Shown piece after piece: positions 45,498 to 54,634 of a DNA stretch of 64,000 nt. The stretch comes from Candidatus Kuenenia hertensis (GTDB lineage: Bacteria; Planctomycetota; Brocadiia; Brocadiales; Brocadiaceae). The stretch lies in the NCBI GenBank assembly GCA_021646465.1, contig SOET01000009.1, positions 1 through 64,000 on the forward strand. Reading direction: 5' to 3'. Below the pieces are notes generated by a model. It was not told the origin of the DNA and made no database searches. It saw nothing but the letters and a program-made list of their open reading frames with translations. The stretch's first letter is position 1; each line of letters starts with the position of its first letter. A program made the position numbers and the translations under genes.

Positions 45498-46043
45498 TTA
45501 GAAAGAGGCGTTATTTGAACTGTCAGTTTCCTTGTTAAATAAGACTATACTATTGGCACCCTTGTTTTTTGCCTGGCACAGTGCTTTTTTTGCAGCCTCA
45601 ATTAATGGATATGTTTCCGTTGCATGATCCGGAAATATTGATATTCCGATACTTGTTTTTATCGGGATACGTTTTTTTATTGAATGATTGATAAATGCAT
45701 TCTTATTAATTAATTTACCAAGCATTTCCGCTTGTTCAATGACAGTTGCAGTATTTGTATGCGGCATAATAATGCCAAACGCATCGTTATCATATCTTGC
45801 CAGAATATCAGATGGTCTGGTATATCTTTGTAATAACGTTGCTGTTTGCTGTAAAATTTCATTTCCTGCATTGTGTCCGTACAAAACATTAATATTTTTC
45901 AAATCAAGCAATTCTGCAATGACGATTCCTAATTGGCCATTGTTATTTTTTTCAAGGTCTATGAGTTTTTCCAACATGTCATACATAAATCTTTTATTGT
46001 ATGCCCCGGTCAACTCATCATTTATTATGTCTCTTGTAAGCAT
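45498..46043 (-). CDS. Stand-alone degenerate GGDEF-domain protein
   Basis: 181 residues consisting of a diguanylate-cyclase fold alone: DELTGAYNKRFMYDML at the start, then LKNINVLYGHNAGNEIL, the active-site loop, and SIGISIFPDHA. The signature GGDEF is replaced by YDNDAF (ARYDNDAFGIIMP), so the essential glycine and acidic residues are lost and cyclase activity is unlikely. Such relics can bind GTP or c-di-GMP or act as protein-interaction domains. It lies downstream of a small cysteine protein and a PAS protein on the same strand, as the last gene of a small signalling group. Confidence 0.8.
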   Translation of the reverse strand: MLTRDIINDELTGAYNKRFMYDMLEKLIDLEKNNNGQLGIVIAELLDLKNINVLYGHNAGNEILQQTATLLQRYTRPSDILARYDNDAFGIIMPHTNTATVIEQAEMLGKLINKNAFINHSIKKRIPIKTSIGISIFPDHATETYPLIEAAKKALCQAKNKGANSIVLFNKETDSSNNASF

Positions 46044-46112
46044 AACTATAACTACCTGTACTGGTCCCCCCCCTGCTAATTGTTTTCAATGAACATCCAT
46101 TGTTTGTATTCG

Positions 46113-46310
46113 TTACGATAAAAATTTTTTCTGAATGTCGGTATTTTCTTTATAGATATCGCAAATTTGATAGTTTTTAGCGCAATAAGCAATTGCTAGT
46201 TGCACACTCATACTATCCATTTTTATGCAATAACAATCATTGCTGGGCGGATCTTTAATTAAAGGACACAAATGCTTCTGATCTGTGCGATCGCCACCAT
46301 TAGATTTCAT
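46113..46310 (-). CDS. Small cysteine-containing protein
   Basis: 65 residues from the ATG at 46310, with AAGGAGGTG directly upstream; the longer frame to 46367 lacks a site. Five cysteines are spaced HLCPLIKD...NDCYCIKMDS...AIAYCAKNYQICDIY. Proteins with this CxC...C(x)nC pattern occur beside signalling genes in delta-proteobacteria and anammox bacteria and may bind a metal or FeS cluster. No family function is known to me. It sits between a degenerate GGDEF gene and a PAS gene. Confidence 0.65.
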   Translation of the reverse strand: MKSNGGDRTDQKHLCPLIKDPPSNDCYCIKMDSMSVQLAIAYCAKNYQICDIYKENTDIQKKFLS

Positions 46311-46383
46311 TTTCACCTCCTTCTTATGAATAAGGCTGCCTTTTGGCAACACCTTTTTAAATAGCAAAACGTATGCAGTTGAT

Positions 46384-46440
46384 CCCCTCTAAAAAGAGGG
46401 GTGGCCGCGTAAGCTGACGGGGTGTGTAGCACACGCTGAA
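46384..46440. repeat. Palindromic repeat at the 3' end of the truncated HD-GYP gene
   Basis: CCCCTCTAAAAAGAGGGG (46384-46401) followed by GTGGCCGCGTAAGCTGACGG and GTGTGTAGCACACGC. It begins 8 nt beyond the stop of the PAS/HD-GYP-fragment gene and probably marks the truncation point. Confidence 0.7.
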
Positions 46441-46447
46441 CAGAGAG

Positions 46448-47143
46448 TTACAGTTTTTTACTGATCACATCAATTTGTTCTCTTGAAACTGAGATTTTTT
46501 CTGCAATGTTACTGGTAAGTTTGGTTACGGAATTATGATCTCCGATAGAATAAATACCTCTTGATTCAACTAATAACGCCAAAAACTTCATAAAATCAGT
46601 AAAAACATCATGTAATTTCCGGATATCGTTTTCTATTTCCTCTTCCAGACGCTTCCTGCTTTCCATTTCTTCTGTTAATTCAGCATTTACCTCCATCAGT
46701 TTTGTTGTATAATCGGCTACACGTTGTTCCAGAGATTTATTCAATATCTTAAGTTTTTGTTCAGACTGTTTACGCAGGGTAATATCCCGTGCAATTCCAA
46801 TAACTCCTATAATATTTCCTGTTTCGTCTTTCAGAGGATTATTCCTTACTTCACACAAAATGTTTCTCCCTGTACCTGCCAAACAACACTCATGCTTAGA
46901 GTTATTTCCCTGCAAGGCGTTTACATGTCCATGCACTATTTTATTTCTGTCTTTGTCGTGAAATAAATTGATAAAAGGTTTTGTATAATACACTTCCGGT
47001 TTGCTGCCTGTATATCTTTCAACAATAGTGTTAACAAATAAAATATTTCCCACCGTATCCGAAATATAAGTAAGATCAGTTACTTCAGAAAAGGACAATC
47101 TCATCGTTTCGCTTTCAATAAACCTATAAATATTTTTTGACAT
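46448..47143 (-). CDS. PAS-domain protein with truncated HD-GYP domain
   Basis: 231 residues. A PAS domain (about 20-130) contains YISDTVGNILFVNTIVERYT and the typical PAC end GNIIGVIGIARDITLRKQ. A coiled coil (about 130-178) follows. The last 45 residues, FLALLVESRGIYSIGDHNS plus VTKLTSNIAEKIS, match the beginning of HD-GYP c-di-GMP phosphodiesterase domains (usual form RDPYTAGHQRRVAxLA) but the protein stops before the HD pair and GYP motif. It is therefore a sensor with a broken output. A palindromic repeat begins directly downstream. Possibly co-transcribed with the two genes that follow. Confidence 0.75.
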   Translation of the reverse strand: MSKNIYRFIESETMRLSFSEVTDLTYISDTVGNILFVNTIVERYTGSKPEVYYTKPFINLFHDKDRNKIVHGHVNALQGNNSKHECCLAGTGRNILCEVRNNPLKDETGNIIGVIGIARDITLRKQSEQKLKILNKSLEQRVADYTTKLMEVNAELTEEMESRKRLEEEIENDIRKLHDVFTDFMKFLALLVESRGIYSIGDHNSVTKLTSNIAEKISVSREQIDVISKKL

Positions 47144-47453
47144 TTCTTACAAACGCTCCCGAAAAAAACGGCATTTATAAAATCAGATGCTATTAACTAA
47201 AATTAACTTTTGGAATAATTTTAGTTATCTTTCAGACTATTAGCACAAATAGCATGCCATTATCGAAATATTTCATATACGAAAAACGTATTTAGGCGAC
47301 AGGAAATTTCTGTGCAAATACATAACAAGTTATAAGTACTATTGATACATATTTTTAGGTAGCTATTTTATTTTTGAATGAGTGAATTTTTTGACTAATA
47401 AATATTTTTTTATTTTGAAAATTAATTGAAACTACTTTTTAGAAGTCCATAAA

Positions 47454-47505
47454 AAAGTGTGTCATGACACACTTTGTGCCACACTTGTCACAGTGACACA
47501 CTTTT
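47454..47505. promoter_or_regulatory. Tandem GTGTCA/TGACAC palindromes
   Basis: AAAGTGTGTCATGACACACTTT, cut here to its halves AAAGTGTGTCA and TGACACACTTT (47454-47475), is a perfect 22-bp palindrome. A second, imperfect one (GTCACAGTGAC core, centre 47492) lies 27.5 bp further, about 2.6 helical turns. This looks like a pair of operator sites rather than a dispersed repeat, since no other copy is seen in the window. It lies about 310 bp upstream of the PAS gene. Confidence 0.5.
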
Positions 47506-47681
47506 GCACTTAGAGGATTTTACTGTGAAAAATTTTAATGATTTTATGTGAAAAACGTTGTTTTAATGTGGCGAATTGTGGTGTGAATATTTTGAAAAGA
47601 ATGGAGAAGTGGGCACTCCCGATTTTTTGTAAAAACCAATTATCGTTTTCATATTGTATTGTCGGGAAAGTTTGGAAGTAG

Positions 47682-47741
47682 GTCGGGTTTCTTACCCGAC
47701 AATCCGTTTTCATAATTGTATTGTCGGGTAAGAAACCCGAC
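47682..47741. repeat. Two inverted copies of palindrome family H
   Basis: GTCGGGTTTCTTACCCGAC (47682-47700) and GTCGGGTAAGAAACCCGAC (47723-47741). They lie in the 784-base gap 47144-47927, which shows no gene and is otherwise AT-rich with the operator-like palindromes at 47454. Confidence 0.8.
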
Positions 47742-47927
47742 CTACAGACTGAGCCTGCGAATGTACTCAGATGACGATAAGCGCCATCTGAACGGAGCTC
47801 CTATCTGCCGACAGGCAGGGAAGAATAATAAATGATGAGTGTTGCAAAAAATCAGGAATGCTCCCCTCATTCTTCATTCTTTCATTCTTCCCTACAGGGC
47901 TAATTTTTATCTTTTATTAGCACAGGC

Positions 47928-49673
47928 TCAAGTAATTTCTGAGTCAGTGTCATTTGAATGGTTGTTCGCTTGCTCATCTGTATATATTTTATGTTCTTTC
48001 ATTTTACGATATATTGTGCGACGGCTCATACCGAGCATTTCCGCGGCAATCGATTTATTCCATTTCGCTTTTTCAAGTGCTAAAATAATTGACTGCCGTT
48101 CAGTTTCAAGCCAGTTATTTTTTAGAATCGGGTGAGTTTCCCTGATTTTCATTGCAAAGTTATCCGGCAGGTGTTCAACGTTAATGACATTTTGTTTGCA
48201 CACAACAAATGCGTGTTCGATAGTATGTTTTAATTCTCTTATATTACCGGGCCAGTCATAATCCAAAAACAATTCATTTACTTCATCAGATACACATTCA
48301 ATCTCTTTGTGCATTTTTTTATTAAACTCATTGATAAAATGCTGAATGAGAAGTGAAATATCCTCTTTCCTGTTCCGTAAAGGCGGCAGGTGAATTTCCA
48401 CAACATTGAGGCGGTAGTAAAGATCCTCTCGAAATTCACTGTTTTTAATCTTGTTTTTTAAATTTTGATGAGTGGCCGCAATAACCCGGACGTCAACTTT
48501 TATTGGAGTTGAATCCCCCACGCTCTCAAATTCCTTTTCCTGTATAACTCTTAAAAGTTTCAGTTGTAATTTTGGCGATAAATCGCCTATTTCATCTAAA
48601 AAAATAGTACCTCCGTCGGCCTTTTGAAACCGGCCAATTTTTTTCTGCACTGCCCCTGTAAATGCACCTTTGACGTGCCCGAAAAGCTCACTTTCAAGCA
48701 AACTTTCTGATAAAGCGGAACAATTAACCTTAACCAACGGTTTATTTTCACGAATCCCTTTGTAATGTATTGCTTCTGCAACCAGTTCTTTTCCTGTACC
48801 GCTTTCACCGGTAATTAATACTGTGGTCTGAACATTCGCCAGGTTTTCTATTGCTGCTAAAACCGATTGCATTTTTCTTGATTTAGTGACAATGTCGCAA
48901 AATTTATTTGTTGCAGAATGGTTCTTTTTTGCTGCTTCTGAAACGGATTTATCTTTCACCACCATTACTACCCCGATAACAGCGCCCTTTTCGCTACGAA
49001 GCGGATACGTCGTAATATTAACTACCTGATCCATTTTCCTGTTTTTCCGGCATTGCACATAAAACATCTCTTGTGTTTCTTTATTTTTCAGGGTTTTGGC
49101 AATCGCCAGAAGGCATTTTCCTTCACAATGTCCTGTATACATGTTGAATTTTTTACCTATTGCCCCGTCCGGCAGTTCACAGATTCTTTGGGACGCTTCA
49201 TTTGCTTCCAATAAGTTCAGGTCTTTATCCATAGTAATAATTGCGTCATGAACGCTTCTGAATATTGCCTTCATGTTGGAATAATTGTTTTTCTCTCTCT
49301 CAAGAGCTGATTTTTTTTCCAGTGCTCTCTTTGTAAGACTTAACAATTGTTCATGCATTACAGGCTTGGGAATGTAATCGAATGCGCCGAGTCTCAATGC
49401 CGATGCGGCGCTTTCAATTTCCGGAACGCCGGTAATAATAATAACCGGGCAATCAATGTTTTTACACCGAATGGTTTCAAGAACCTCTATACCCGTTTTT
49501 CCTTTTAAAATAATATCGGTAAATACAACATCATAGTCTGTGTTTTTTAAAGCAGACACCGCATCTTTGTAACTCTCAGCGGTATCAACATCATATCCCT
49601 CATCGGTAAGAAATTCTTTGAAGGTATACCGTATACTTTCTTCATCATCAATAACCAATATTTTTGCGTTCAT
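47928..49673 (-). CDS. Sigma-54-dependent response regulator with PAS domain
   Basis: About 581 residues from the ATG 49673 (AGAGGA nine nt upstream). The GTG at 49748 overlaps the kinase stop and would add 25 residues. Receiver (ILVIDDEES; phospho-aspartate in VVFTDIIL; KPVM), a PAS domain (about 140-255: DKDLNLLEANEASQRICEL), AAA+ with GESGTGKE, GAFTGA and FLDEIGDL, then a FIS-type helix-turn-helix (NKSIAAEMLGMSRRTIYRKM). It is the last gene of the binding protein-kinase-regulator operon and should switch on sigma-54 promoters for that signal. Confidence 0.92.
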   Translation of the reverse strand: MNAKILVIDDEESIRYTFKEFLTDEGYDVDTAESYKDAVSALKNTDYDVVFTDIILKGKTGIEVLETIRCKNIDCPVIIITGVPEIESAASALRLGAFDYIPKPVMHEQLLSLTKRALEKKSALEREKNNYSNMKAIFRSVHDAIITMDKDLNLLEANEASQRICELPDGAIGKKFNMYTGHCEGKCLLAIAKTLKNKETQEMFYVQCRKNRKMDQVVNITTYPLRSEKGAVIGVVMVVKDKSVSEAAKKNHSATNKFCDIVTKSRKMQSVLAAIENLANVQTTVLITGESGTGKELVAEAIHYKGIRENKPLVKVNCSALSESLLESELFGHVKGAFTGAVQKKIGRFQKADGGTIFLDEIGDLSPKLQLKLLRVIQEKEFESVGDSTPIKVDVRVIAATHQNLKNKIKNSEFREDLYYRLNVVEIHLPPLRNRKEDISLLIQHFINEFNKKMHKEIECVSDEVNELFLDYDWPGNIRELKHTIEHAFVVCKQNVINVEHLPDNFAMKIRETHPILKNNWLETERQSIILALEKAKWNKSIAAEMLGMSRRTIYRKMKEHKIYTDEQANNHSNDTDSEIT

Positions 49674-49744
49674 ATTAACCAATCCTCTACATAAGGAAAC
49701 TTTTATACCATGTAATCCTTTGATTCCTAAATTTTTATACGTCT

Positions 49745-52700
49745 TCACAAAACTGCCGGCAGCATGATTATTGCTTTGGTAAACTTTCCTTTCACACTCT
49801 CAATAGTAAACTTTCCTCCGTGTTCAGTTATTATCTTATGGCAAATGCTAAGTCCCAGCCCTGTTCCGACGCCTTTTGGTTTTAAAGTGAAAAAGGGATC
49901 CATGATTTTTTCTAACATATCGGAAGGGATTCCAATCCCGTAGTCGACAAATGCAATCTTTGCAAAACGAACATTGTTTTCTACAATATTCTCACCCGTT
50001 ATCTCAATAATTTTATTTTCGTGTCCCGCCTTATATTTTTCATTTAAAGCATACCGTGCGTTACTTATGACGTTTAAAAAAACCTGCTGAATTTGTTGCG
50101 CATTTACCAGAACTTCCGGAAGAGTTTTCGGGAGATTTAATTTTATTTTAATGCCCTCTTTATGCATTTGTGCTTCAATTAACGTAAAGGTATCGAATAG
50201 TATTTCATACACATGAACAAGTTTTTTTACATTATGACTTTCACCAGGACGGGCAAACGAGAGAAGGCTTTTAACGATATTAGCGATCCTGATACTTTCT
50301 TTTTTTATACGTTTTGCTATCTCATATTCTTTACTTTGTTTGTTGTTCTTATTTGCTAATATCTGTGCGTAATTAATAATCCCATTTATGGGATTATTAA
50401 TCTCATGTGCAACGCCTGCCGCTAATTCACCCAATGACGCCATATGCCTTGAGCGTGCAACCTCCATCTGAAAATGTATTTTCTCGGTAATGTCCCAGAA
50501 TATGCCTAAAATACCCGTTATTTCACCTTTTTCATCTCTAATCGGGGTCTTCACCGTTTGTATAACATATTCTTTGCCCTCCACCACATATTTTTCCTCC
50601 AATTCTTCAGGTATTCCTGAGTTCATAATTCTTCTATCGTCTCTTCTGTATTTCTCAGCAAGTTCATTCGGAAAAAACTCATAATCCGTTTTTCCTTTAA
50701 TATTTTCTGATGTAATTCCTATGTCCCTGGCATAGTTTTCGTTGCAAGATACGTATACAGAATTTCTATCCTTATGAAATACTTTTTGCGGAAGATTTTC
50801 CAGCAGCATTCTATATTTATATTCGCTGATACGTAATGCTTCTACGTTTTTTTCACGGTCAATACCCAATGAAACAATATCAGTAACAGACGCCATTGCC
50901 CGCACTACAAAATTGTTTAGTTCTCTTTTGGTAAACAATGCGACAACGCCGAACACTTTGCCTTCTATTGCAAGAGGGAATCCCGCAAATGAAATAATTT
51001 CTTTTTTATCTTCTAATTCCTTACTGCGAATGCGTAAAGCATCGATAAAATTATTCGTGATATAAGGTAGTGTGTTTTTGGCAATGAGTCCAATATCTGT
51101 CTTGCCAAAAGGTATACGATCATATTTACTTTCAATACCGATGAGATTACCGGATAATGATCTTAATTCCAACACATTGTCCGTTTCATTCAGCATCCAT
51201 AGTCCGGAACAATCTGCGTCTAAATTCGTAATAATTGTTTCCGTACATTTTTTAAGTTTCTCCGGTAATTGAATACTCTGATTAAATATCATACTGATGT
51301 CTTTTATTATAGAGGTGAGGCGCATTCGTTCCACCAGGGTGTTCATTAACTTTTGATCAGTAATATCAATACCAAAGGAGATGGACCCAATAGCAACGCC
51401 ATGTTCGATAATTTCAGAATTCTGCCATGAGATATATCTTTCAAGCCCCGTTTTTGTAACGATAGGATTTTCGATTACTTTTAGTAAAATCCCCTTCCCT
51501 TGACGCCACCTTTGAAAGTTATCCCAAAAATAATGATAGCGTCCTTTAGGCACCAGGACATCAAAGAAATTTTTCCCAATAAGTTCTTTTTTCGTATAAC
51601 CGGTCAACTCTTCCGCCGCTTTGTTAATAATATGAATAGTTCCGTCCATCCTTAATCCCAATACCATCACATTTGCCGTTTCTATCAAATTTTCCGCAAA
51701 ATTCTTAGCCTGCTCCAACGCATTGATCATATTCTTACGTTCGGTAACGTCCCTTGCGGTACCGATCACGCCGATTATGTTTCCTTCTTCATCTTTCAAA
51801 GGAAGGTTTTTGTATTCACACAGAACGCCGGTATCTTTAAAATACAACTCAAAGTTCGGGCTTTCTCCCCGTAGCGTTTTTGTAAATACTTCATTGGCTA
51901 ATTTCAGATTTTCTTCATCGAATAAAGGTGCAAATGATTTCCCCATGAACTCTTCGGGTTTGTGGCCGGTAAGCCTTTCAAAAGATTTGTTTACAAATAA
52001 TATATTACCTTTATCATCACATATATAAGGCAAATCATGGATTTCTGAAAATAATATTTCATACTTCTTTAAACTCTCCTCTGCCCTTTTTCTCTCTTCA
52101 ATCTCTTGTTCCAATTGCCTGTTAATATTGAGAAGGTCAAACGTTCTCTCTTTTACTTTGTTATCCAATTCATCATACGCCTGCTGCAGCATATCTTCTT
52201 TTCTTTTATGTTCAATGGCATTGGTTAATATCTCACCCACTGTTTTTAGCAGCATCACATCCTGGTTGCTCCATTCTTTTTTCCTTGCTACCAGATCAAA
52301 ACCTATGAAACCCATTAATGTGTTGTGGTATACCAAAGGAACAACTACCAATGATTGTATATCCTGCGCCTGAAGTATTTCTTTTTCTGCAGAGGCGGAG
52401 TCTGGCAGGTCTGCAACATTGGGAACATGGATGACTTCATGCCTGTTTAACTGTTCCATCCACCAGTTAAATGCTGTGCTGGGCAAATTTTTCAGATTAT
52501 CAATCTGCCGCTGTATGCCGTCCGCACACCACTCATGGGTATTTTCTATCATAGCGCCGTTACTATAAAATTGGAATATGTTGCACCTGTCAACACCGGC
52601 AAACTCACCGATAATTTTCAGGGAACGATCTATTACCATATCAATACTCTCTGGCGCATAATTAATGAACTGTGTTGAAATTGAAGCGACAATCTCTTCC

Positions 52701-53557
52701 ACATCCAGTCTGTACCGCAACATTTCAGACGTGTGTTTGTGCTTTAATATTTCCGTTTTAAGCTCTGCGTATGATCTTTCAAGTGAAAGAGTCATCTGGT
52801 TAAAATTTTTTGTCAATATCCCAATTTCATCATCCGAATAAATTTTAATTCTTCTGCTGAGATTTCCCCCTGCAATTTCCAGTGAAACATCAGTAATATT
52901 TTTAATTGGTCTTACAAAATATTTATTCAAAAAGAATACAATACAAAAACCGCCAAACAAAATACACAACCCAACCGGAATAATTACAGAAAGAAATGAG
53001 TTATTCAGTTTTTCATTTAATACATGAGTAGATAACCCTATTTGGACAAAACCAATAATAGTTTTAGAATACTCTTCACCAAATACCTGAGCGGCAAATT
53101 CTTCTTCCGTCAGCATTCTTTTTTCTCTCACAGGCAATGAAATATCATAAAATGTATCACTACTATCAGGAAGGTTTATAACTTTTATTTTTATTCCTTC
53201 AGTTTCACTATCATCTATTCTGCAGGGAATATTTTGCACCTGAAATTCCAAAAAGGATATTTGCCCTTCTTTTATAATGCTGTTTCTATTCATTACTTTC
53301 CAATATGCAACTTCTTTGTCGATATCATATGAATTGATGTTCCTTATCGGCGCTTCGAGAAATGCCGGCTGATTTGCAGTTATTGCAAGTTTTACGTCAT
53401 TATCCTGCGCCAACAGAGATGCAAGTGAAGAACCAAATTTAACTAATTGCTCAGAATGTTCTTTCCTGTCATGCAGATAAAATATCGTGCAGCATATGGC
53501 GCTAACGATTAAAATAAGCAGAGCCATAAAGGTAGTAAGTTTTGCTTTAATACTCAT
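49745..53557 (-). CDS. Large multidomain sensor histidine kinase
   Basis: 1270 residues. TM1 about 7-27, periplasmic domain about 30-185, TM2 about 187-208 and HAMP about 210-262. Inside: GAF (about 285-455), PAS1 (about 495-610, ending IIGVIGTARDVTERK), PAS2 (about 625-735), a second GAF (about 755-905), PAS3 (about 915-1030), then HisKA (GELAAGVAHEINNPINGIIN) and HATPase_c (NVISNARYAL, DYGIGIP, GTGLGLSICHKI). It receives an external signal and modulates it by several cytoplasmic inputs. The start follows the binding-protein stop by 4 nt and the stop overlaps the regulator gene, so the three form one operon. Confidence 0.93.
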   Translation of the reverse strand: MSIKAKLTTFMALLILIVSAICCTIFYLHDRKEHSEQLVKFGSSLASLLAQDNDVKLAITANQPAFLEAPIRNINSYDIDKEVAYWKVMNRNSIIKEGQISFLEFQVQNIPCRIDDSETEGIKIKVINLPDSSDTFYDISLPVREKRMLTEEEFAAQVFGEEYSKTIIGFVQIGLSTHVLNEKLNNSFLSVIIPVGLCILFGGFCIVFFLNKYFVRPIKNITDVSLEIAGGNLSRRIKIYSDDEIGILTKNFNQMTLSLERSYAELKTEILKHKHTSEMLRYRLDVEEIVASISTQFINYAPESIDMVIDRSLKIIGEFAGVDRCNIFQFYSNGAMIENTHEWCADGIQRQIDNLKNLPSTAFNWWMEQLNRHEVIHVPNVADLPDSASAEKEILQAQDIQSLVVVPLVYHNTLMGFIGFDLVARKKEWSNQDVMLLKTVGEILTNAIEHKRKEDMLQQAYDELDNKVKERTFDLLNINRQLEQEIEERKRAEESLKKYEILFSEIHDLPYICDDKGNILFVNKSFERLTGHKPEEFMGKSFAPLFDEENLKLANEVFTKTLRGESPNFELYFKDTGVLCEYKNLPLKDEEGNIIGVIGTARDVTERKNMINALEQAKNFAENLIETANVMVLGLRMDGTIHIINKAAEELTGYTKKELIGKNFFDVLVPKGRYHYFWDNFQRWRQGKGILLKVIENPIVTKTGLERYISWQNSEIIEHGVAIGSISFGIDITDQKLMNTLVERMRLTSIIKDISMIFNQSIQLPEKLKKCTETIITNLDADCSGLWMLNETDNVLELRSLSGNLIGIESKYDRIPFGKTDIGLIAKNTLPYITNNFIDALRIRSKELEDKKEIISFAGFPLAIEGKVFGVVALFTKRELNNFVVRAMASVTDIVSLGIDREKNVEALRISEYKYRMLLENLPQKVFHKDRNSVYVSCNENYARDIGITSENIKGKTDYEFFPNELAEKYRRDDRRIMNSGIPEELEEKYVVEGKEYVIQTVKTPIRDEKGEITGILGIFWDITEKIHFQMEVARSRHMASLGELAAGVAHEINNPINGIINYAQILANKNNKQSKEYEIAKRIKKESIRIANIVKSLLSFARPGESHNVKKLVHVYEILFDTFTLIEAQMHKEGIKIKLNLPKTLPEVLVNAQQIQQVFLNVISNARYALNEKYKAGHENKIIEITGENIVENNVRFAKIAFVDYGIGIPSDMLEKIMDPFFTLKPKGVGTGLGLSICHKIITEHGGKFTIESVKGKFTKAIIMLPAVL

Positions 53558-53561
53558 TGTT

Positions 53562-54551
53562 CTAATTATCCAAATACCATTTTACGTCTTTACGCAATTG
53601 TAACTGACTGATGTCGACAGCGTACTTCTCCGCCAGTTTTTTATTTATGGTAATAATCACATCATCAGGTTGCACGATCCCCAGTGAATTACCTGTTGAA
53701 TTCTTCAAAACACTATTTGATATTTCGGCGGCTTGAAGTCCTGTGTTGAAATAATCAGCGGAGACAGAAAAAAGCGCCCCGTATTTCACAAGAGAATCCG
53801 ACGTACAAAATACAGGGATATTATTATCCAGCGCCGTTTTAAATATGATACTGAGTGATTTATGAGTAATTATTGTGCTATCCGGCAGTAACCATAATGC
53901 ATTGATTCGTTTCTGTACAAGATTTTTAAGCGCCCGGGAAATTTCTTCTGTAGAATATACTTCTTCTTTAATAATAGAGATATTCCTAATTCCCGTTGAA
54001 TAGTCCAATGCGTATGAAACACTGTGTCCCGTCTTATAGGGATCATACAACACCCCAATGTTCAGTTTATCACCAAGTATCTCTGTTAAAGTATGAAATT
54101 GTTTCTCTATCGATGATTCCGCAGATATACCTGATATATTTGGTCTTTTTAAATCGAATCTATCGTAGTTAATCACCATTGAGAAAATAATGGGAGTTTC
54201 CGGAAATTGCTCTTTCGCAAGTGAAGTGGCAAGAATGCCTATGGTAAAAATTAAATCCGGATGATTTTCTTTTTTTGCGATACTGGTCACTATTTCCTTT
54301 CCTTCGTCCGGATAACCTTTTAAGTCATATATTTTTTCAACAGTGATATTGTTTTTTTTACATCCGCTTTTAAATCCTTTAACAACCTGATTATATGCTT
54401 CAATATTCTGGCTTTGAATGACAATAACAGATTTTTCACCTGCGCTTGTTTTCGGTGTATGAGTCAATAACTGAACGACAAAGATGCCGGTAACCCAGTA
54501 TATGACGGATAGTATGGAATTAAAATAAATATTTTTGTTATATATTTTCAA
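53562..54551 (-). CDS. Periplasmic ABC-type substrate-binding protein (DUF534 type) linked to a kinase
   Basis: 329 residues with a hydrophobic signal region (about 10-36). The two-lobed fold of the TrpX/ABC_sub_bind family is seen in VIVIQSQNIEAYNQVVKGFK, DLIFTIGILATSLAKEQ, PIIFSMVINYDRF and LNIGVLYDPYKTGHS. No permease or ATPase genes are near; instead the sensor kinase follows after 4 nt. It therefore most likely acts as a ligand receptor that docks on the kinase's periplasmic domain, as in other binding-protein-dependent two-component systems. The ligand is unknown. Confidence 0.87.
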   Translation of the reverse strand: MKIYNKNIYFNSILSVIYWVTGIFVVQLLTHTPKTSAGEKSVIVIQSQNIEAYNQVVKGFKSGCKKNNITVEKIYDLKGYPDEGKEIVTSIAKKENHPDLIFTIGILATSLAKEQFPETPIIFSMVINYDRFDLKRPNISGISAESSIEKQFHTLTEILGDKLNIGVLYDPYKTGHSVSYALDYSTGIRNISIIKEEVYSTEEISRALKNLVQKRINALWLLPDSTIITHKSLSIIFKTALDNNIPVFCTSDSLVKYGALFSVSADYFNTGLQAAEISNSVLKNSTGNSLGIVQPDDVIITINKKLAEKYAVDISQLQLRKDVKWYLDN

Positions 54552-54634
54552 AGTTTATACGATAGGCTGCGCCTACCCTTATATGTTAAATTACTTATTT
54601 GACACAAATTAGAATTTATGGTAATTTTTGAAGC

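Noticed and set aside
47243-47260. Sigma-54-like site on the minus strand upstream of the PAS gene
   Set aside because: TGGCATGCTATTTGT has GG but GT instead of the essential GC at -12; too weak to list.
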